From Alteromonas naphthalenivorans (GTDB lineage: Bacteria > Pseudomonadota > Gammaproteobacteria > Enterobacterales > Alteromonadaceae), in contig NC_015554.1 in the NCBI RefSeq assembly GCF_000213655.1, positions 4,588,001 through 4,652,000 on the forward strand: a stretch of DNA of 64,000 nt. The letters run 5' to 3'. Below, one piece after another: positions 46,486 through 56,517 of this stretch. The notes below the pieces were generated by a model. That model was not told the origin of the DNA, made no database searches, and saw only the letters and a program-made list of their open reading frames with translations. The number at the start of each line of letters is the position of its first letter. Positions within the stretch are counted from its first letter, which is position 1. Made by a program: the position numbers and the translations under genes.

Positions 46486-46662
46486 ATGTTCGGTATTTTT
46501 AATTCTAACCCATCTAAAAAAATGCGTAAGCAATACAATATTTTGTTGGAGAAAGCCATGCAGGCTCAACGCAACGGTGACATGAAAACCTACGCAAAAT
46601 TAACCGAAGAATCGGAAACCTTGTGGGGTGAAATTGAAGCCTTAGAGAAGCAGCCACAATAA
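46486..46662 (+). CDS. DUF6435-like small cytoplasmic protein
   Basis: About 58 residues: MFGIFNSNPSKKMRKQY, then EKAMQAQRNGDMKTYAKLTEE and a short helix. The pattern resembles small proteins of the DUF6435 kind in gammaproteobacteria, with no known function. The frame is open to 46462 with an ATG there and at 46480, but the conserved beginning is MFGIF. It is helical and charged. Confidence 0.75.
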   Translation: MFGIFNSNPSKKMRKQYNILLEKAMQAQRNGDMKTYAKLTEESETLWGEIEALEKQPQ

Positions 46663-46769
46663 AAATGAGTAAAGTATAGCGCGCACTTTCATACCAGTTA
46701 CAATAGCGGCATTAGTTTTCGGTATTGCAGCGCCAATGATGCAATGCCTGATTGTTGCGGAATTGCGTT

Positions 46770-47468
46770 ATGTATAAAAGTTTTTTGGTTTGTTTAGCTA
46801 TTGTGGCGGGGCTTACCGTATATCAGCCTACGGCAACGGCGATGGATGCCGGACAATACTACTATTTCATTTCCGACAAGTGCATTCCTAAAGGTCCGCA
46901 GACCCCAGAAGAGCGTGGCGCTGTTACCCCTGACGTATTGTTGTTTGAAGTACTACCTGCTGGTATTAGTGACTACATGATTAACATGAATACTTCAGCG
47001 CTGAGCAACTACAATGAAGAGGGAGAAGACTATCTAACCAGCTTAGAAGAAGAGCAGGTGTACACCGCAGGTCAGGTAACGGCAAATGCGAATTATACCC
47101 AACACGATTTTATGCTGCAGCGCGAAGCCATTGGGCTAAAAGCATTAATTAACGTTCTTAATGCGTTTTCTCAGCATCAAGCTGATAAAGGCTATTTTTA
47201 TAAAAAGCTGCTCTCAATCACCGACCCCAACACTCGATTTAAAGCCGTAACCCGCGTGCGCCTTACCGACGTAGCTCAAGAAAATAAAATGCAATTAACG
47301 GAGTACGCTTCACGCTACTACGTATTAGATAACCAAGGTACAGCATCAAGTACCCCATTTATTGAAGTAGATCATAGCAAAGCGTTACGTCAAGATATTC
47401 ACAGCACTACCAGCCCGTACCGTATTTATACTAAGCATGGCGTTTGTGGCGAACGTTGGGTGCCCTAG
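46770..47468 (+). CDS. Secreted protein of unknown function
   Basis: A protein of 232 residues, not recognised. A signal peptide ends near TATA, followed by MDAGQYYYFISDKCIPKGPQTPEE. A Cys near the start of the mature chain and one near the C-terminus (GVCGERW) could form a disulphide. The middle is helical with a Gln/Glu-rich stretch. The ATG at 46770 begins the signal peptide; a TTG at 46752 is in frame but unlikely. Confidence 0.75.
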   Translation: MYKSFLVCLAIVAGLTVYQPTATAMDAGQYYYFISDKCIPKGPQTPEERGAVTPDVLLFEVLPAGISDYMINMNTSALSNYNEEGEDYLTSLEEEQVYTAGQVTANANYTQHDFMLQREAIGLKALINVLNAFSQHQADKGYFYKKLLSITDPNTRFKAVTRVRLTDVAQENKMQLTEYASRYYVLDNQGTASSTPFIEVDHSKALRQDIHSTTSPYRIYTKHGVCGERWVP

Positions 47469-47472
47469 CTAT

Positions 47473-47538
47473 ATTGATAGTAGTTGCATTGATAGTAGCT
47501 ACAATAGCACTAGTTTCGATGACACTAGTTTCGATATA
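47473..47538. repeat. Two adjacent 15-base tandem duplications
   Basis: ATTGATAGTAGTTGC and ATTGATAGTAGCTAC follow each other (47473-47502). ACTAGTTTCGATGAC and ACTAGTTTCGATATA then follow (47509-47538), the last overlapping the end of the parvulin gene. They look like recent local slippage products. Confidence 0.7.
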
Positions 47539-47803
47539 GGGTTTTTATTAGATGGTAGCCAAAGCGGGTTTTAACTGGGCCATGCACCTTTAATACTTCT
47601 TTTTTAAATACAACATCGTCGAACGCTTTTACCATCTGGCCGCGACGAAACTCACCTAAATCGCCGCCTTTTTTGCCGGAAGGGCAAGTAGAGTGGCGCT
47701 TAGCCAAGGTACTAAAATCTTTCCCTTTTTTAAGCTGCTCTAATATCGCAAAAGCTTCTTTTTCAGTTTTAACCAGAATATGTAGTGCAGATGCCGATGC
47801 CAT
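47525..47803 (-). CDS. Small parvulin-type peptidyl-prolyl isomerase (PpiC-like)
   Basis: A 92-residue single-domain parvulin. [38 protein letters not shown] and [16 protein letters not shown] are the rotamase motifs. No signal peptide is present, so it acts in the cytoplasm like PpiC. Its stop lies in the last copy of a 15-base duplication. Confidence 0.94.
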   Translation of the reverse strand: MASASALHILVKTEKEAFAILEQLKKGKDFSTLAKRHSTCPSGKKGGDLGEFRRGQMVKAFDDVVFKKEVLKVHGPVKTRFGYHLIKTLYRN

Positions 47804-47976
47804 TAGCCCGCCTGTTTGTAGTGATTGAATTGACGCAAGTATACCCTATTAAGTAAAACCCGTTGACGAATCAAAAAGGAAATCTTTGCATAACTAACTA
47901 AAATGAACAAAGTAAGTTAAGTATTCAAAAAGAGTAAAATAATGAAACTAAGTTTAATCATTCCGTTAATACCCAC

Positions 47977-48297
47977 ATGCGCATAACCATTTTTTTAACC
48001 GTTTTTTTCTGGCTATTTAGCACTACTACAGCTCAAGCGGATAAGTGTGGCAGTACTAGCTGCTTAATAACACAGGTGGTTCCCGATGGCATAGAAATAA
48101 GAATACGCCCTAGGTTGCCAACCACTCATGCCTGCTTTATTCGATGGGAAAATTACCACTACACTGAAATTCTAAGATTAGAATCTAAGCCTTACCTTTT
48201 AAAAGATAAGTTTGATTTGAGTGGCGTTAGATGGCGATGCGATGATGCGAACACCTGTCCAAACTGGATGAAAGATGCTGGTTTGTGTAAGAACTAG
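47977..48297 (+). CDS. Small secreted cysteine-containing protein, unknown
   Basis: A 106-residue protein, not recognised. A signal peptide ends TAQAD, and the mature chain starts KCGSTSCLI. Six cysteines in all (two at the N-terminus, one central, three in RWRCDDANTCPNWMKDAGLCKN) suggest three disulphides. It stands alone, convergent to the urease cluster. Function unknown. Confidence 0.7.
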   Translation: MRITIFLTVFFWLFSTTTAQADKCGSTSCLITQVVPDGIEIRIRPRLPTTHACFIRWENYHYTEILRLESKPYLLKDKFDLSGVRWRCDDANTCPNWMKDAGLCKN

Positions 48298-48320
48298 TAA
48301 GTCATTATGATAATTTAAGC

Positions 48321-48353
48321 AACCTACGACTATCTCAATAATATCCGTAGGTT
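48321..48353. terminator. Hairpin between the small secreted protein and the urease cluster
   Basis: AACCTACG (48321-48328) and CGTAGGTT (48346-48353) pair over 8 bases with a 17-base loop, then TTG. It may terminate from either side. The loop is long, so this is moderate evidence. Confidence 0.5.
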
Positions 48354-48380
48354 TTGAACCCTCTAAAATATAAGCTTTAC

Positions 48381-48566
48381 CTATTTATTCATTCGCTTAG
48401 CTCGTACCCATCGAAAAATTGTAAACACTACTGCTGCACATATTGCCCAAAATAGTATGTGGTAAAAATTGTGATGGGCGCCTTCCCCTAGAAACGTATC
48501 AGTATGCGCATTCGCAGTATTCGTAAAAAAGAAAAAAGCGCTCAGTAATATGTAATGTAATCTCAT
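48381..48566 (-). CDS. Small membrane protein at the end of the urease cluster
   Basis: A 61-residue protein: a signal peptide-like N-terminus ending TANAH, a short polar His-containing linker (HTDTFLGEGAHHNFYH) and one transmembrane segment, ending in RWVRAKRMNK. It follows ureG by 30 bases on the same strand. The His residues might bind nickel, but that is a guess; I do not recognise the family. Confidence 0.6.
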   Translation of the reverse strand: MRLHYILLSAFFFFTNTANAHTDTFLGEGAHHNFYHILFWAICAAVVFTIFRWVRAKRMNK

Positions 48567-48596
48567 GATTTAATCCCTCAATATTAATGTTAAGTC

Positions 48597-49208
48597 TTAC
48601 AAGCTCAGCATGCCTTCCTTTTCGATAAACGAAATTATGTCTGCAAGGCCCTGCTGAGTTTTCATGTTGCTAAATATAAACGGTTTGTCGCCACGCATTT
48701 TTTTAGTATCTGCATCCATTACCTCTAGCGATGCACCAACTAAGTCAGCTACGTCTATCTTATTGATGATTAATAAATCCGATTTTGTAATACCCGGCCC
48801 ACCTTTTCGTGGAATTTTATCGCCCGCAGAAACATCAATAACATAAATGGTTAGGTCAGAAAGTTCTGGGCTGAAAGTAGCACTAAGGTTATCTCCACCG
48901 CTTTCTACCAATACAAAATCGAGATCATTATGACGTGCCTGTAACTCGTCTATAGCCGCTAGATTCATTGAGGCATCTTCGCGAATAGCCGTGTGTGGAC
49001 AGCCACCCGTCTCAACCCCCATTATTCGATCGGCAGCCAATGCGTCATTTTTCGTTAAAAATTCGGCATCTTCTCTGGTGTAAATGTCATTCGTAACAAC
49101 CGCCATGTTGTACTTGTCTCGTAACGAAAGGCAAAGCTGACGAAGAAGGGCTGTTTTACCTGAACCAACCGGTCCTCCCACACCTATACGCAAAACTTGT
49201 TTTTTCAT
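48597..49208 (-). CDS. ureG: Urease accessory GTPase UreG
   Basis: A 203-residue GTPase with P-loop [45 protein letters not shown] (the Cys-Pro-His nickel site) and INKIDVAD for guanine. It drives GTP-dependent delivery of nickel to the UreDFG-apourease complex. It is the last core gene of ureDABCEFG, 51 bases after ureF. Confidence 0.97.
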   Translation of the reverse strand: MKKQVLRIGVGGPVGSGKTALLRQLCLSLRDKYNMAVVTNDIYTREDAEFLTKNDALAADRIMGVETGGCPHTAIREDASMNLAAIDELQARHNDLDFVLVESGGDNLSATFSPELSDLTIYVIDVSAGDKIPRKGGPGITKSDLLIINKIDVADLVGASLEVMDADTKKMRGDKPFIFSNMKTQQGLADIISFIEKEGMLSL

Positions 49209-49259
49209 AATTTGTGTATCTCTTCTGGTTTATCTTTTTAATTTAATTTCGTTTCGGTC

Positions 49260-49958
49260 TTACGACCTGAACAACCGCGAGTATTGACTTTCATGCCACG
49301 CACTGGCCATCGTTAAGTGGGGTAGGCTATTACCTATATCGTTGTCACTCACATCATTTGCTCGAGCAATTAGCGCTTCGCAATTATTGCTTAACCTAAA
49401 CAGGAGGTTCTGTGCTTGAGTCTGCCCCAACGGCACTAGCTTAGTCGCGGCAGCTACTTGATTATCTATATAAGTCCAACAGTAGCCACTTTGGGCCAAT
49501 AAAAGATCTAAGTTGAAAGTGAAAGCGCACAGCGAATATGCGCTTACGAAACTACAATCTAATCCTTCAAGAAGGCCAGAATAGGGAGTGATATTAAAAT
49601 CATCTAGTTGATTCATTAGGCGCATTAACGCCTTCCCCATAGCTAAATCAGATAGCAATAACTCATGACTCTCTCTACACGCTACAATATGCTCATTCCA
49701 ATAGATAAATGCCTTCGTATCACCTACATTAAGCGCCTTATACAAACGATTGATTATAGGAAGGTCGGTCTGAGCGATAGACTCTGCCAAATTCACTTCT
49801 ATCCAGCTTTCAGTACTCGCGCTGTCGGTAAGCCAACCATTTTCAGTAGCGAACTCTAAGCCTTGTGAAAATGAAAATCCGCCCACCGGTAGATTAGCGC
49901 TGCATAACTGTAATAGTCGCTGAAGTTGTAATGGGCTAGTTTGAGGAGCCGGCTTCAT
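49260..49958 (-). CDS. ureF: Urease accessory protein UreF
   Basis: A 232-residue all-helical protein with [29 protein letters not shown], the UreF signature near the start, and [27 protein letters not shown] at the C-terminus. It bridges UreD and UreG in the maturation complex and checks GTP use. It directly abuts ureE with no gap. Confidence 0.95.
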   Translation of the reverse strand: MKPAPQTSPLQLQRLLQLCSANLPVGGFSFSQGLEFATENGWLTDSASTESWIEVNLAESIAQTDLPIINRLYKALNVGDTKAFIYWNEHIVACRESHELLLSDLAMGKALMRLMNQLDDFNITPYSGLLEGLDCSFVSAYSLCAFTFNLDLLLAQSGYCWTYIDNQVAAATKLVPLGQTQAQNLLFRLSNNCEALIARANDVSDNDIGNSLPHLTMASAWHESQYSRLFRS

Positions 49959-50423
49959 TTAATGCTCATGAGAGTGACTATGACCATGATTGTGGCCTGA
50001 TTTTCCATAAGCTCCACTCTCAGGCTCAAACACAGCAGGTGTTTTATTGATACTTAACCCGTAGTTTTCAACAAGCTCTTCTAAAACATGATCGGGCTTA
50101 AAGCGTACCCACCGCTCACCAATTTGTAATGATGTATGGCGATTGCCCAAGTGATAGCAAATTTTCGAGAAGCTCAGCCAATCATCTGCAATAGCTGTAG
50201 CCACATCTTCGGCTTTTCCTTTTACAACAATATATTTACCGCATTCAGTTTTCAGTATTTCTCCAACAAGAAGTGGATGTCCTCGCTCTAAAAATACGCC
50301 GATATCTATGCCCGTGTCTGTGGTACTTTTAATCCGCGCTTTCTTTCGGGTGTCATGATCAAGGGTAATAGAATCATCAATATTCTCATGAATATGCGAT
50401 AGACGTGTGTAAGCTAGTAACAT
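49959..50423 (-). CDS. ureE: Urease nickel metallochaperone UreE
   Basis: A 154-residue protein with the UreE N-domain (RKKARIKSTTDTGIDIGVFLERG) and a metal-binding C-domain (YHLGNRHTSLQIGERWVRFKPDHVLEE). A His-rich tail (HNHGHSHSHEH) binds extra nickel. It hands nickel to UreG. It lies between ureC (12-base gap) and ureF. Confidence 0.96.
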   Translation of the reverse strand: MLLAYTRLSHIHENIDDSITLDHDTRKKARIKSTTDTGIDIGVFLERGHPLLVGEILKTECGKYIVVKGKAEDVATAIADDWLSFSKICYHLGNRHTSLQIGERWVRFKPDHVLEELVENYGLSINKTPAVFEPESGAYGKSGHNHGHSHSHEH

Positions 50424-50435
50424 TTATTTATTCCT

Positions 50436-52139
50436 TTAAAACAGACAGTAAAGCTGTGCCAATGGGAGTGTCGTTGCTGGCTCACATGTAAGTAACTCGC
50501 CGTTCGCTCGCACCTCATAGGTTTGAGCATCCACTTCAATAGTAGGTTGCCAACTATTGTGGATCATGTCATCTTTGCCTATGTTGCGTGTATTTTTGCA
50601 AGCACTTACCATACGTGTCATACCTATTTTATCTGGTACCCCAGCATCCAAAGAAGCTTGAGACATGAACGTCATTGAAGTATTAGCAGATGCCGATCCA
50701 TGCGCACCAAACATTGGTCTGTAGTAGACGGGTTGAGGAGTGGGTATTGACGCATTCGCATCGCCCATGGGGGCTGCCGCAATAAACCCTGACTTAATTA
50801 TCATTGCGGGCTTGATACCGAAAAAGGCAGGCTTCCAAAGCACTAAATCTGCGAGTTTCCCTATTTCGATAGAACCTACTTCATGGCTAATGCCGTGGCT
50901 AATTGCAGGATTAATTGTATATTTCGCTACATACCGCTTTAATCGAAAGTTATCATTTTTTTCAGTATCCGGCGCTAAGGGGCCACGTTGCTGCTTCATT
51001 TTATGTGCAGTTTGCCAAGTGCGCGTAATCATTTCACCCACACGACCCATCGCTTGGGAATCTGAGGCAATCATGCTAATAGCCCCCAAGTCGTGCATGA
51101 TATCTTCAGCTGCTATGCTTTCTTTACGAATACGAGAGTCAGCAAACGCGATATCTTCAGGTATAGCCGGGTCTAAATGATGACAAACCATTAACATATC
51201 AAGGTGTTCATCTATGGTATTAATTGTGTAAGGTCGCGTAGGATTGGTGGATGAAGGTAAGACATTTGATTCACCACAGGCGCGGATAATATCGGGAGAA
51301 TGACCGCCACCTGCGCCCTCCGTGTGATAAGTATGTATGGTGCGCCCTTTAAACGCACCTAACGTATCTTCAACAAAACCAGACTCATTGAGTGTGTCGG
51401 TATGAATTGCTATTTGAACGTCATATCGCTCTGCTACTGATAAACAATTATCGATAGAAGCGGGGGTAGTCCCCCAATCTTCATGCAGCTTCAAGCCACA
51501 TACGCCTGCTTCTATTTGTTCTTCTAATGCTATAGGTAAACTTGCATTCCCCTTTCCTAAGAAGCCAAAGTTCATAGGAAAATCATTGGTAGCTTGAAGC
51601 ATTTTATGAATATTCCAAGGCCCAGGGGTGCAAGTGGTAGCGTTGCTACCCGTGGCGGGCCCTGTTCCACCACCAATCATCGTAGTCACTCCCGACATTA
51701 GCGCTTCGTCTATTTGTTGTGGGCATATAAAATGAATGTGCGCGTCTATACCACCGGCCGTAACTATCTGCCCTTCGCCTGCAATGATTTCTGTGCCGGG
51801 TCCAATTTCAATATCAATATTGTCTTGAACATCTGGGTTACCAGCTTTACCAATAATAGCGATACGGCCATCTTTGATACCAATATCGGCTTTAATAATT
51901 CCCCAATGGTCGAGAATAACCACGTTCGTGATTACAAGGTCTGGCGTATCAAAACAGCTTGCTTGGCTTTGCCCCATACCGTCCCGAATTACTTTTCCGC
52001 CACCGAATTTCACTTCTTCACCATACTCGGTAAAGTCTTTTTCCACTTCAAGCCATAAGTCCGTATCACCTAAGCGAACACGATCGCCAATAGTGGGACC
52101 AAACATATGTGCGTATGAATGTTTATCGATAGTTGCCAT
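50436..52139 (-). CDS. ureC: Urease alpha subunit
   Basis: A 567-residue catalytic subunit that hydrolyses urea to ammonia and carbon dioxide in the cytoplasm. [13 protein letters not shown] holds the first nickel histidines, [13 protein letters not shown] has the carbamylated lysine near residue 217 and [17 protein letters not shown] and MVCHHLDP the remaining ligands and flap. The length is standard. It overlaps ureB by one base. Confidence 0.99.
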   Translation of the reverse strand: MATIDKHSYAHMFGPTIGDRVRLGDTDLWLEVEKDFTEYGEEVKFGGGKVIRDGMGQSQASCFDTPDLVITNVVILDHWGIIKADIGIKDGRIAIIGKAGNPDVQDNIDIEIGPGTEIIAGEGQIVTAGGIDAHIHFICPQQIDEALMSGVTTMIGGGTGPATGSNATTCTPGPWNIHKMLQATNDFPMNFGFLGKGNASLPIALEEQIEAGVCGLKLHEDWGTTPASIDNCLSVAERYDVQIAIHTDTLNESGFVEDTLGAFKGRTIHTYHTEGAGGGHSPDIIRACGESNVLPSSTNPTRPYTINTIDEHLDMLMVCHHLDPAIPEDIAFADSRIRKESIAAEDIMHDLGAISMIASDSQAMGRVGEMITRTWQTAHKMKQQRGPLAPDTEKNDNFRLKRYVAKYTINPAISHGISHEVGSIEIGKLADLVLWKPAFFGIKPAMIIKSGFIAAAPMGDANASIPTPQPVYYRPMFGAHGSASANTSMTFMSQASLDAGVPDKIGMTRMVSACKNTRNIGKDDMIHNSWQPTIEVDAQTYEVRANGELLTCEPATTLPLAQLYCLF

Positions 52140-52447
52140 TAGCTCAATACCCCTTGTACTTTACCTTGAAATCCAATGACCGTGCGGCTGCCTTGGTAAG
52201 GGATCAAAGTTACCTCGCGCTCTTGCCCCGGCTCAAATCGGATAGCAGTACTTGAGGTAATGTCTAAACGGTAGCCTTTGGTGGCTTCCCGATCGAACTT
52301 AAGCGCATTGTTCACTTCATAAAAATGATAATGAGAACCTACTTGTATTGGACGATCGCCCGCGTTAGCCACTTTAATCTTAATACAAGGTCTACCCACA
52401 TTCAGCTCGCGGTCGCCTGAGTCTGTTTTTATTTCTCCGGGAATCAT
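52139..52447 (-). CDS. ureB: Urease beta subunit
   Basis: A 102-residue structural subunit: [40 protein letters not shown] and [20 protein letters not shown] are standard UreB blocks. It joins UreA and UreC in the (ABC)3 enzyme. It shares one base with ureC. Confidence 0.98.
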   Translation of the reverse strand: MIPGEIKTDSGDRELNVGRPCIKIKVANAGDRPIQVGSHYHFYEVNNALKFDREATKGYRLDITSSTAIRFEPGQEREVTLIPYQGSRTVIGFQGKVQGVLS

Positions 52448-52478
52448 TTGCCTATGCTCCTGTTAAAAATTGAGACTT

Positions 52479-52781
52479 TTAAATAATAGGGTTATGAATA
52501 GTGACTAGCTTTGTGCCATCTGGGAATGTAGCCTCTACCTGAACTTCTGGAATAAGCTCACTTACTCCTTCCATCACCTGCTCTTTGGTGAGTAGAGTGC
52601 GGCCATAATCCATCATTTCTGCAACGGTTTTACCGTCTCGCGCGCCCTCGATTATTTCCATCGATATGTAGGCCATTGCTTCAGGGTAATTAAGTTTAAC
52701 GCCCCGCTTTAGTCGCCTTTCAGCTAACAAAGCCGCAGTAAAGATTAATAACTTATCTCGCTCTCTGGGTAATAAATCCAT
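52479..52781 (-). CDS. ureA: Urease gamma subunit
   Basis: A 100-residue structural subunit: [47 protein letters not shown] and [18 protein letters not shown] match UreA from end to end. It starts the catalytic trio ureABC, 25 bases after ureD. Confidence 0.98.
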
Positions 52782-52806
52782 TCTAAGCTACCTTTTCATT
52801 CTATTT

Positions 52807-53769
52807 TTAAGTAAGCCAAATACGAGGAACATTAGCTTCTTTTTGGATGTAAATTGGCCTGATTGTTTTCCAAATACTGGTAAATATGGCTTTGCACTCT
52901 TCGGTATGGTCGCCTAGGTATCGCACTACTAATAGGTCTCTTATGTAAGTTACGCTCACTTTCTGGCTAGGTTTGTCTACGCCATCTGTATGTGCAATTT
53001 GTTCTCTTAAGCGCTCTACCAACTGGCTTTTCTCATTCCCATTTATACGTACTTTCGGCGCATGGGCCAACATAGTGGCAAAAACGGAGTGGTTATTGAG
53101 GCCCGCAACGTGTGCACGAACATTGTTATTTGGGTTTAGATTAATTCGGTCATGAAAATTAAGTTTACCGTCGATAAACACTCGATTTAGTTGAGTATAC
53201 CGGCCTTTCTTAAATGGCTGACCAGCGGCGGGTAACCCTAAGGAACTTATATCCCAGCCAATATAATGTGCTTGTGAACTTAACGATAAGTCCAATTGGT
53301 TAATTGCGTCTGCGCCTTCATAAACGATAGTTTCGAGTGGAAAGTTTTCACAAACACCCTTGCCTAACACGTTAACGTTACTTATTTGTATTTGCTTACT
53401 GTCGCCAATTGCTAAATTGGTTCTTGCTCGGTAAAAGCGATTGGCGCCTGGCGTAGTAATAAGCGCATGCGCTGAATCTTGAATACAAATTTCAATGTTG
53501 AGTTCATCACCCGAAACAATCCCTGCGGGAGGGTGAAGCAAGTAAACATGCGCACAATCTTCACCTTCAGGGTAAAATGCCTTCTGAACATTCAAAGGTC
53601 CGTGACGGCTAGTTTTAACTAGCTGAGACACATTGCTTTTAATGGCGAATTCTAGGAATAAGCTAGCCAACCACTTATTTTTGAGGCCTTTTACTGCACT
53701 GGCCTCATTTACAGAACTTGATGCACCCGATAATTGTTCACTCACAAACTCTTGTTTCATATCATCCAT
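52807..53769 (-). CDS. ureD: Urease accessory protein UreD (UreH)
   Basis: A 320-residue protein with LFLEFAIKSNVSQLVKTSRHGPLNVQKAFYPEG, HLLHPPAGIVSGDELNIEI and RTNLAIGDSKQIQ, the UreD blocks. It is the scaffold that binds apourease and UreFG for nickel insertion. It follows urtE by 13 bases, joining the transporter and enzyme gene sets into one run. Confidence 0.95.
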   Translation of the reverse strand: MDDMKQEFVSEQLSGASSSVNEASAVKGLKNKWLASLFLEFAIKSNVSQLVKTSRHGPLNVQKAFYPEGEDCAHVYLLHPPAGIVSGDELNIEICIQDSAHALITTPGANRFYRARTNLAIGDSKQIQISNVNVLGKGVCENFPLETIVYEGADAINQLDLSLSSQAHYIGWDISSLGLPAAGQPFKKGRYTQLNRVFIDGKLNFHDRINLNPNNNVRAHVAGLNNHSVFATMLAHAPKVRINGNEKSQLVERLREQIAHTDGVDKPSQKVSVTYIRDLLVVRYLGDHTEECKAIFTSIWKTIRPIYIQKEANVPRIWLT

Positions 53770-53782
53770 TTCAATACATAAG

Positions 53783-54478
53783 CTATACGGCTAAATACTT
53801 ACTAACAAGTTCGTCGTTTAAATCCGGCATATCGCCTGTAGCAATTACCTGACCTTTTTCCATCAATGCAAAGGTTTCACCCACCGCTCTTGCGAAAGGA
53901 AGCTTTTGCTCCACTAACACAATAGTTAGCCCTTGCTCTTTATTTAACTTCAACAACACATCCCTAATGAGCTGCACAATATTTGGTTGGATACCTTCGT
54001 TAGGTTCATCCAATATCAAAATATCAGGGTTTAACACCAACGCTCGACCTATCGCTAACTGTTGTTGTTGTCCGCCCGACAAGTCCCCCCCTCGTCTGTG
54101 CAACATTTCCTTTAAAACAGGGAAGAGTTCAAATATATGCTCAGGTATAGTCTTACTAGTTTGCCTTTTGCAGTTTAAACTTATCTTCAAATTTTCTTCA
54201 ACGGTTAGCTGAGGAAAAATATGACGCCCCTGGGGTACATAGCCTACACCTATCTCTGGTCGCGACTCTACCGAGGCTTTAGACATATCTTTATTGTTAA
54301 TAGTGAGCTTGCCAGCGCTTATTGGCAACAGCCCCATAATGACGTTTAGCAACGTTGTTTTGCCAACACCATTTCGGCCCATAATAACGGTTCGAGAACC
54401 CTTTTCTATTTTCAGATTCACATCCCAAAGAATTTGAGTACCGCTATATTGTTGATCAATATTCTGTAGTTCTATCAT
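53783..54478 (-). CDS. urtE: Urea ABC transporter ATP-binding protein UrtE
   Basis: A 231-residue ATPase of the LivF type: GRNGVGKTTLLNVIMGLLP (Walker A), GYVPQGRHIFPQLTVEENL, DLSGGQQQQLAIGRAL (signature) and ILDEPNEGIQPNIV (Walker B). The GIQPNIV form distinguishes UrtE from amino-acid LivF. It powers urea uptake with UrtD on the cytoplasmic face. Confidence 0.95.
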   Translation of the reverse strand: MIELQNIDQQYSGTQILWDVNLKIEKGSRTVIMGRNGVGKTTLLNVIMGLLPISAGKLTINNKDMSKASVESRPEIGVGYVPQGRHIFPQLTVEENLKISLNCKRQTSKTIPEHIFELFPVLKEMLHRRGGDLSGGQQQQLAIGRALVLNPDILILDEPNEGIQPNIVQLIRDVLLKLNKEQGLTIVLVEQKLPFARAVGETFALMEKGQVIATGDMPDLNDELVSKYLAV

Positions 54479-54511
54479 AATGTTAATGCCTTCGCACAGG
54501 TTTGATAATGC

Positions 54512-55342
54512 TTAATGATCAGTTTCTTCGCCTAAATATACTCGAATAACTTCTGGGTTCGACTGGATATCATTCATGGTGCCTTCCGCAAGTACAGAGC
54601 CTTGATGCAGCACGGTAACTTGACGAGCAATTGAGCGAACAAACGCCATATCATGCTCGACTACCACCACGGAGCGTTCGCCCGCTAATGATGTTAGAAG
54701 TTCAGCGGTGCGTTCAGTTTCTTGCCCCGTCATACCCGCTACTGGCTCATCAACTAATAGCAACTTGGGATCGGCAGCCAATAACATACCTATTTCAAGC
54801 CATTGCTTTTGTCCATGGGACAATCGGCCTGCGGGATAATAGGCTTCATTTACTAACCCTATAGTTCGCAAAATGTTATCAATACTGTCTTTTTGCTCTG
54901 GGGAAAGTCTATAAAACAAAGATGCCCAAATACCTTTATCACCTGACAGACTCAGTTCAATATTTTCAAATACACTGAGCGCTTCGAAGACGGTGGGCTT
55001 TTGAAACTTACGTCCAATACCTGCTCTTGCAATTTCACACTCGTCCATACTGAGTAAATCTATGTTTTGGCCGAAATTAACTTTGCCCGAATCAGGCCGC
55101 GTCTTCCCAGTAATAACATCCATTAACGTTGTTTTGCCCGCACCGTTCGCCCCTATTAGGCATCGTAATTCACCTTTATTGATGTAAAGGTTCAAGTTGT
55201 TAAGCGCCTTAAAACCATCAAAACTTAGGTTTACATCTTCAACGTATAGAATTACACCATGGCGCGTATCTGGATGCTTACCAACAAGCTGAGGAGTTTT
55301 ATTAGCAAGCTGAGGACTCTTAGTAGTTTGAGCGGTCATCAT
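54512..55342 (-). CDS. urtD: Urea ABC transporter ATP-binding protein UrtD
   Basis: A 276-residue ATPase of the LivG type: IGANGAGKTTLMDVITGKTRPDSG (Walker A), GIGRKFQKPTVFEALSVFENIELS, LSHGQKQWLEIGMLLA (signature) and LLVDEPVAGMTGQETE (Walker B). The N-terminus carries about 25 extra residues. It overlaps urtC by 4 bases. Confidence 0.95.
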   Translation of the reverse strand: MMTAQTTKSPQLANKTPQLVGKHPDTRHGVILYVEDVNLSFDGFKALNNLNLYINKGELRCLIGANGAGKTTLMDVITGKTRPDSGKVNFGQNIDLLSMDECEIARAGIGRKFQKPTVFEALSVFENIELSLSGDKGIWASLFYRLSPEQKDSIDNILRTIGLVNEAYYPAGRLSHGQKQWLEIGMLLAADPKLLLVDEPVAGMTGQETERTAELLTSLAGERSVVVVEHDMAFVRSIARQVTVLHQGSVLAEGTMNDIQSNPEVIRVYLGEETDH

Positions 55343-56517
55343 TCTAATTCCTTTTTAGTACCTACATGGGAGGGAGCTTCTTCTTTTGAAGTTGTAGGCC
55401 CACTATTAAACATTGATAGTTTGTCGAAGATATTAGGTAGCAAGCCTGCTATACCCTTTGGAAGTAAAAGCGTGACCAATACAAATAGTCCTCCGAGGGC
55501 GAAAAGCCAGGCTTCTGGCATAATAGCGGTGAATCGTGTCTTCGCGTAACTCACTACAATAGCTCCGATGATCGCACCATAAAGAGTGCAGCGTCCGCCA
55601 ATCGCAACCCACACCACCATTTCTATTGAGTTGAGCGGAGAAAACTCACCAGGGTTTATAATGCCAACTTGAGGAACATAAAGGGCACCTGCTAAACCGG
55701 CTAACATTGCAGAAACGACAAATATCCATACTTTATAATGCTCTGGCTTATACCCTACGAAGCGAACGCGGCTTTCTGCATCTCGCGTAGCGGTAATAAC
55801 TCTTCCCATTTTTGAAGAAACTATAAAATGACTAATGGCATAACCAATTGCTAATGCAATGGCTGTAGCAACAAATAACCCAAGTTTGGTACTGGGGTTT
55901 TGCAAAGAAAAACCGAATATTTCTTTAAAATCGGTTAGTCCGTTATTGCCACCAAATCCCATTTCATTTCTAAAAAATGCCAACATCAGGGCGTATGTCA
56001 TTGCTTGGGTCATAATAGATAGATACACCCCGCTTACTCGCGATCTAAACGCCAGTGTTCCAAAAATAAAGGCAAGTAACCCAGGCCCTAGAAACACCAT
56101 CACAACCATCCAAATTGCACTGCTACTTCCTGCCCAATACCAAGGAATTTCTGTCCAATTGAGAAAAACCATGAAATCTGGAAGGTCGGGATTGCCATAA
56201 ACACCCCTGTCACCAATTTGACGCATAAGATACATGCCCATGGCGTACCCACCGAGTGTAAAAAAGGCGCCGTGCCCCAAGCTAAGCACGCCACAGTAAC
56301 CCCATACTAGGTCAACGGCTAAGGCCAAAAGTGCATAGCACAAATACTTTCCAAAAAGACTTACTGTGTAGTCACTAACGTGTAACAAAGCACCGTCAGC
56401 GAAAACCAGATTACAAAAAGTTACGTAAGCGGTTGATAGAAATAAGACGCTCACCACTACATGAAGGTTGCTCAGCGTTTTAAATTTCTCTTGAAAAACG
56501 TTTAATAAATTAGTCAT
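55339..56517 (-). CDS. urtC: Urea ABC transporter permease UrtC
   Basis: A 392-residue permease of the LivM type with about ten membrane segments: VWGYCGVLSLGHGAFFTLGGYAMGMYLM, FLNWTEIPWYW (typical of UrtC) and GGRCTLYGAIIGAIVV. It pairs with UrtB. Its stop overlaps urtD by 4 bases and its start shares one base with urtB, so translation is coupled. Confidence 0.96.
   Translation of the reverse strand: MTNLLNVFQEKFKTLSNLHVVVSVLFLSTAYVTFCNLVFADGALLHVSDYTVSLFGKYLCYALLALAVDLVWGYCGVLSLGHGAFFTLGGYAMGMYLMRQIGDRGVYGNPDLPDFMVFLNWTEIPWYWAGSSSAIWMVVMVFLGPGLLAFIFGTLAFRSRVSGVYLSIMTQAMTYALMLAFFRNEMGFGGNNGLTDFKEIFGFSLQNPSTKLGLFVATAIALAIGYAISHFIVSSKMGRVITATRDAESRVRFVGYKPEHYKVWIFVVSAMLAGLAGALYVPQVGIINPGEFSPLNSIEMVVWVAIGGRCTLYGAIIGAIVVSYAKTRFTAIMPEAWLFALGGLFVLVTLLLPKGIAGLLPNIFDKLSMFNSGPTTSKEEAPSHVGTKKELE

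Noticed and set aside
50740..51180. 146-residue plus-strand reading frame inside ureC
   Set aside because: It is antisense to a highly conserved urease sequence and has no recognisable domain.
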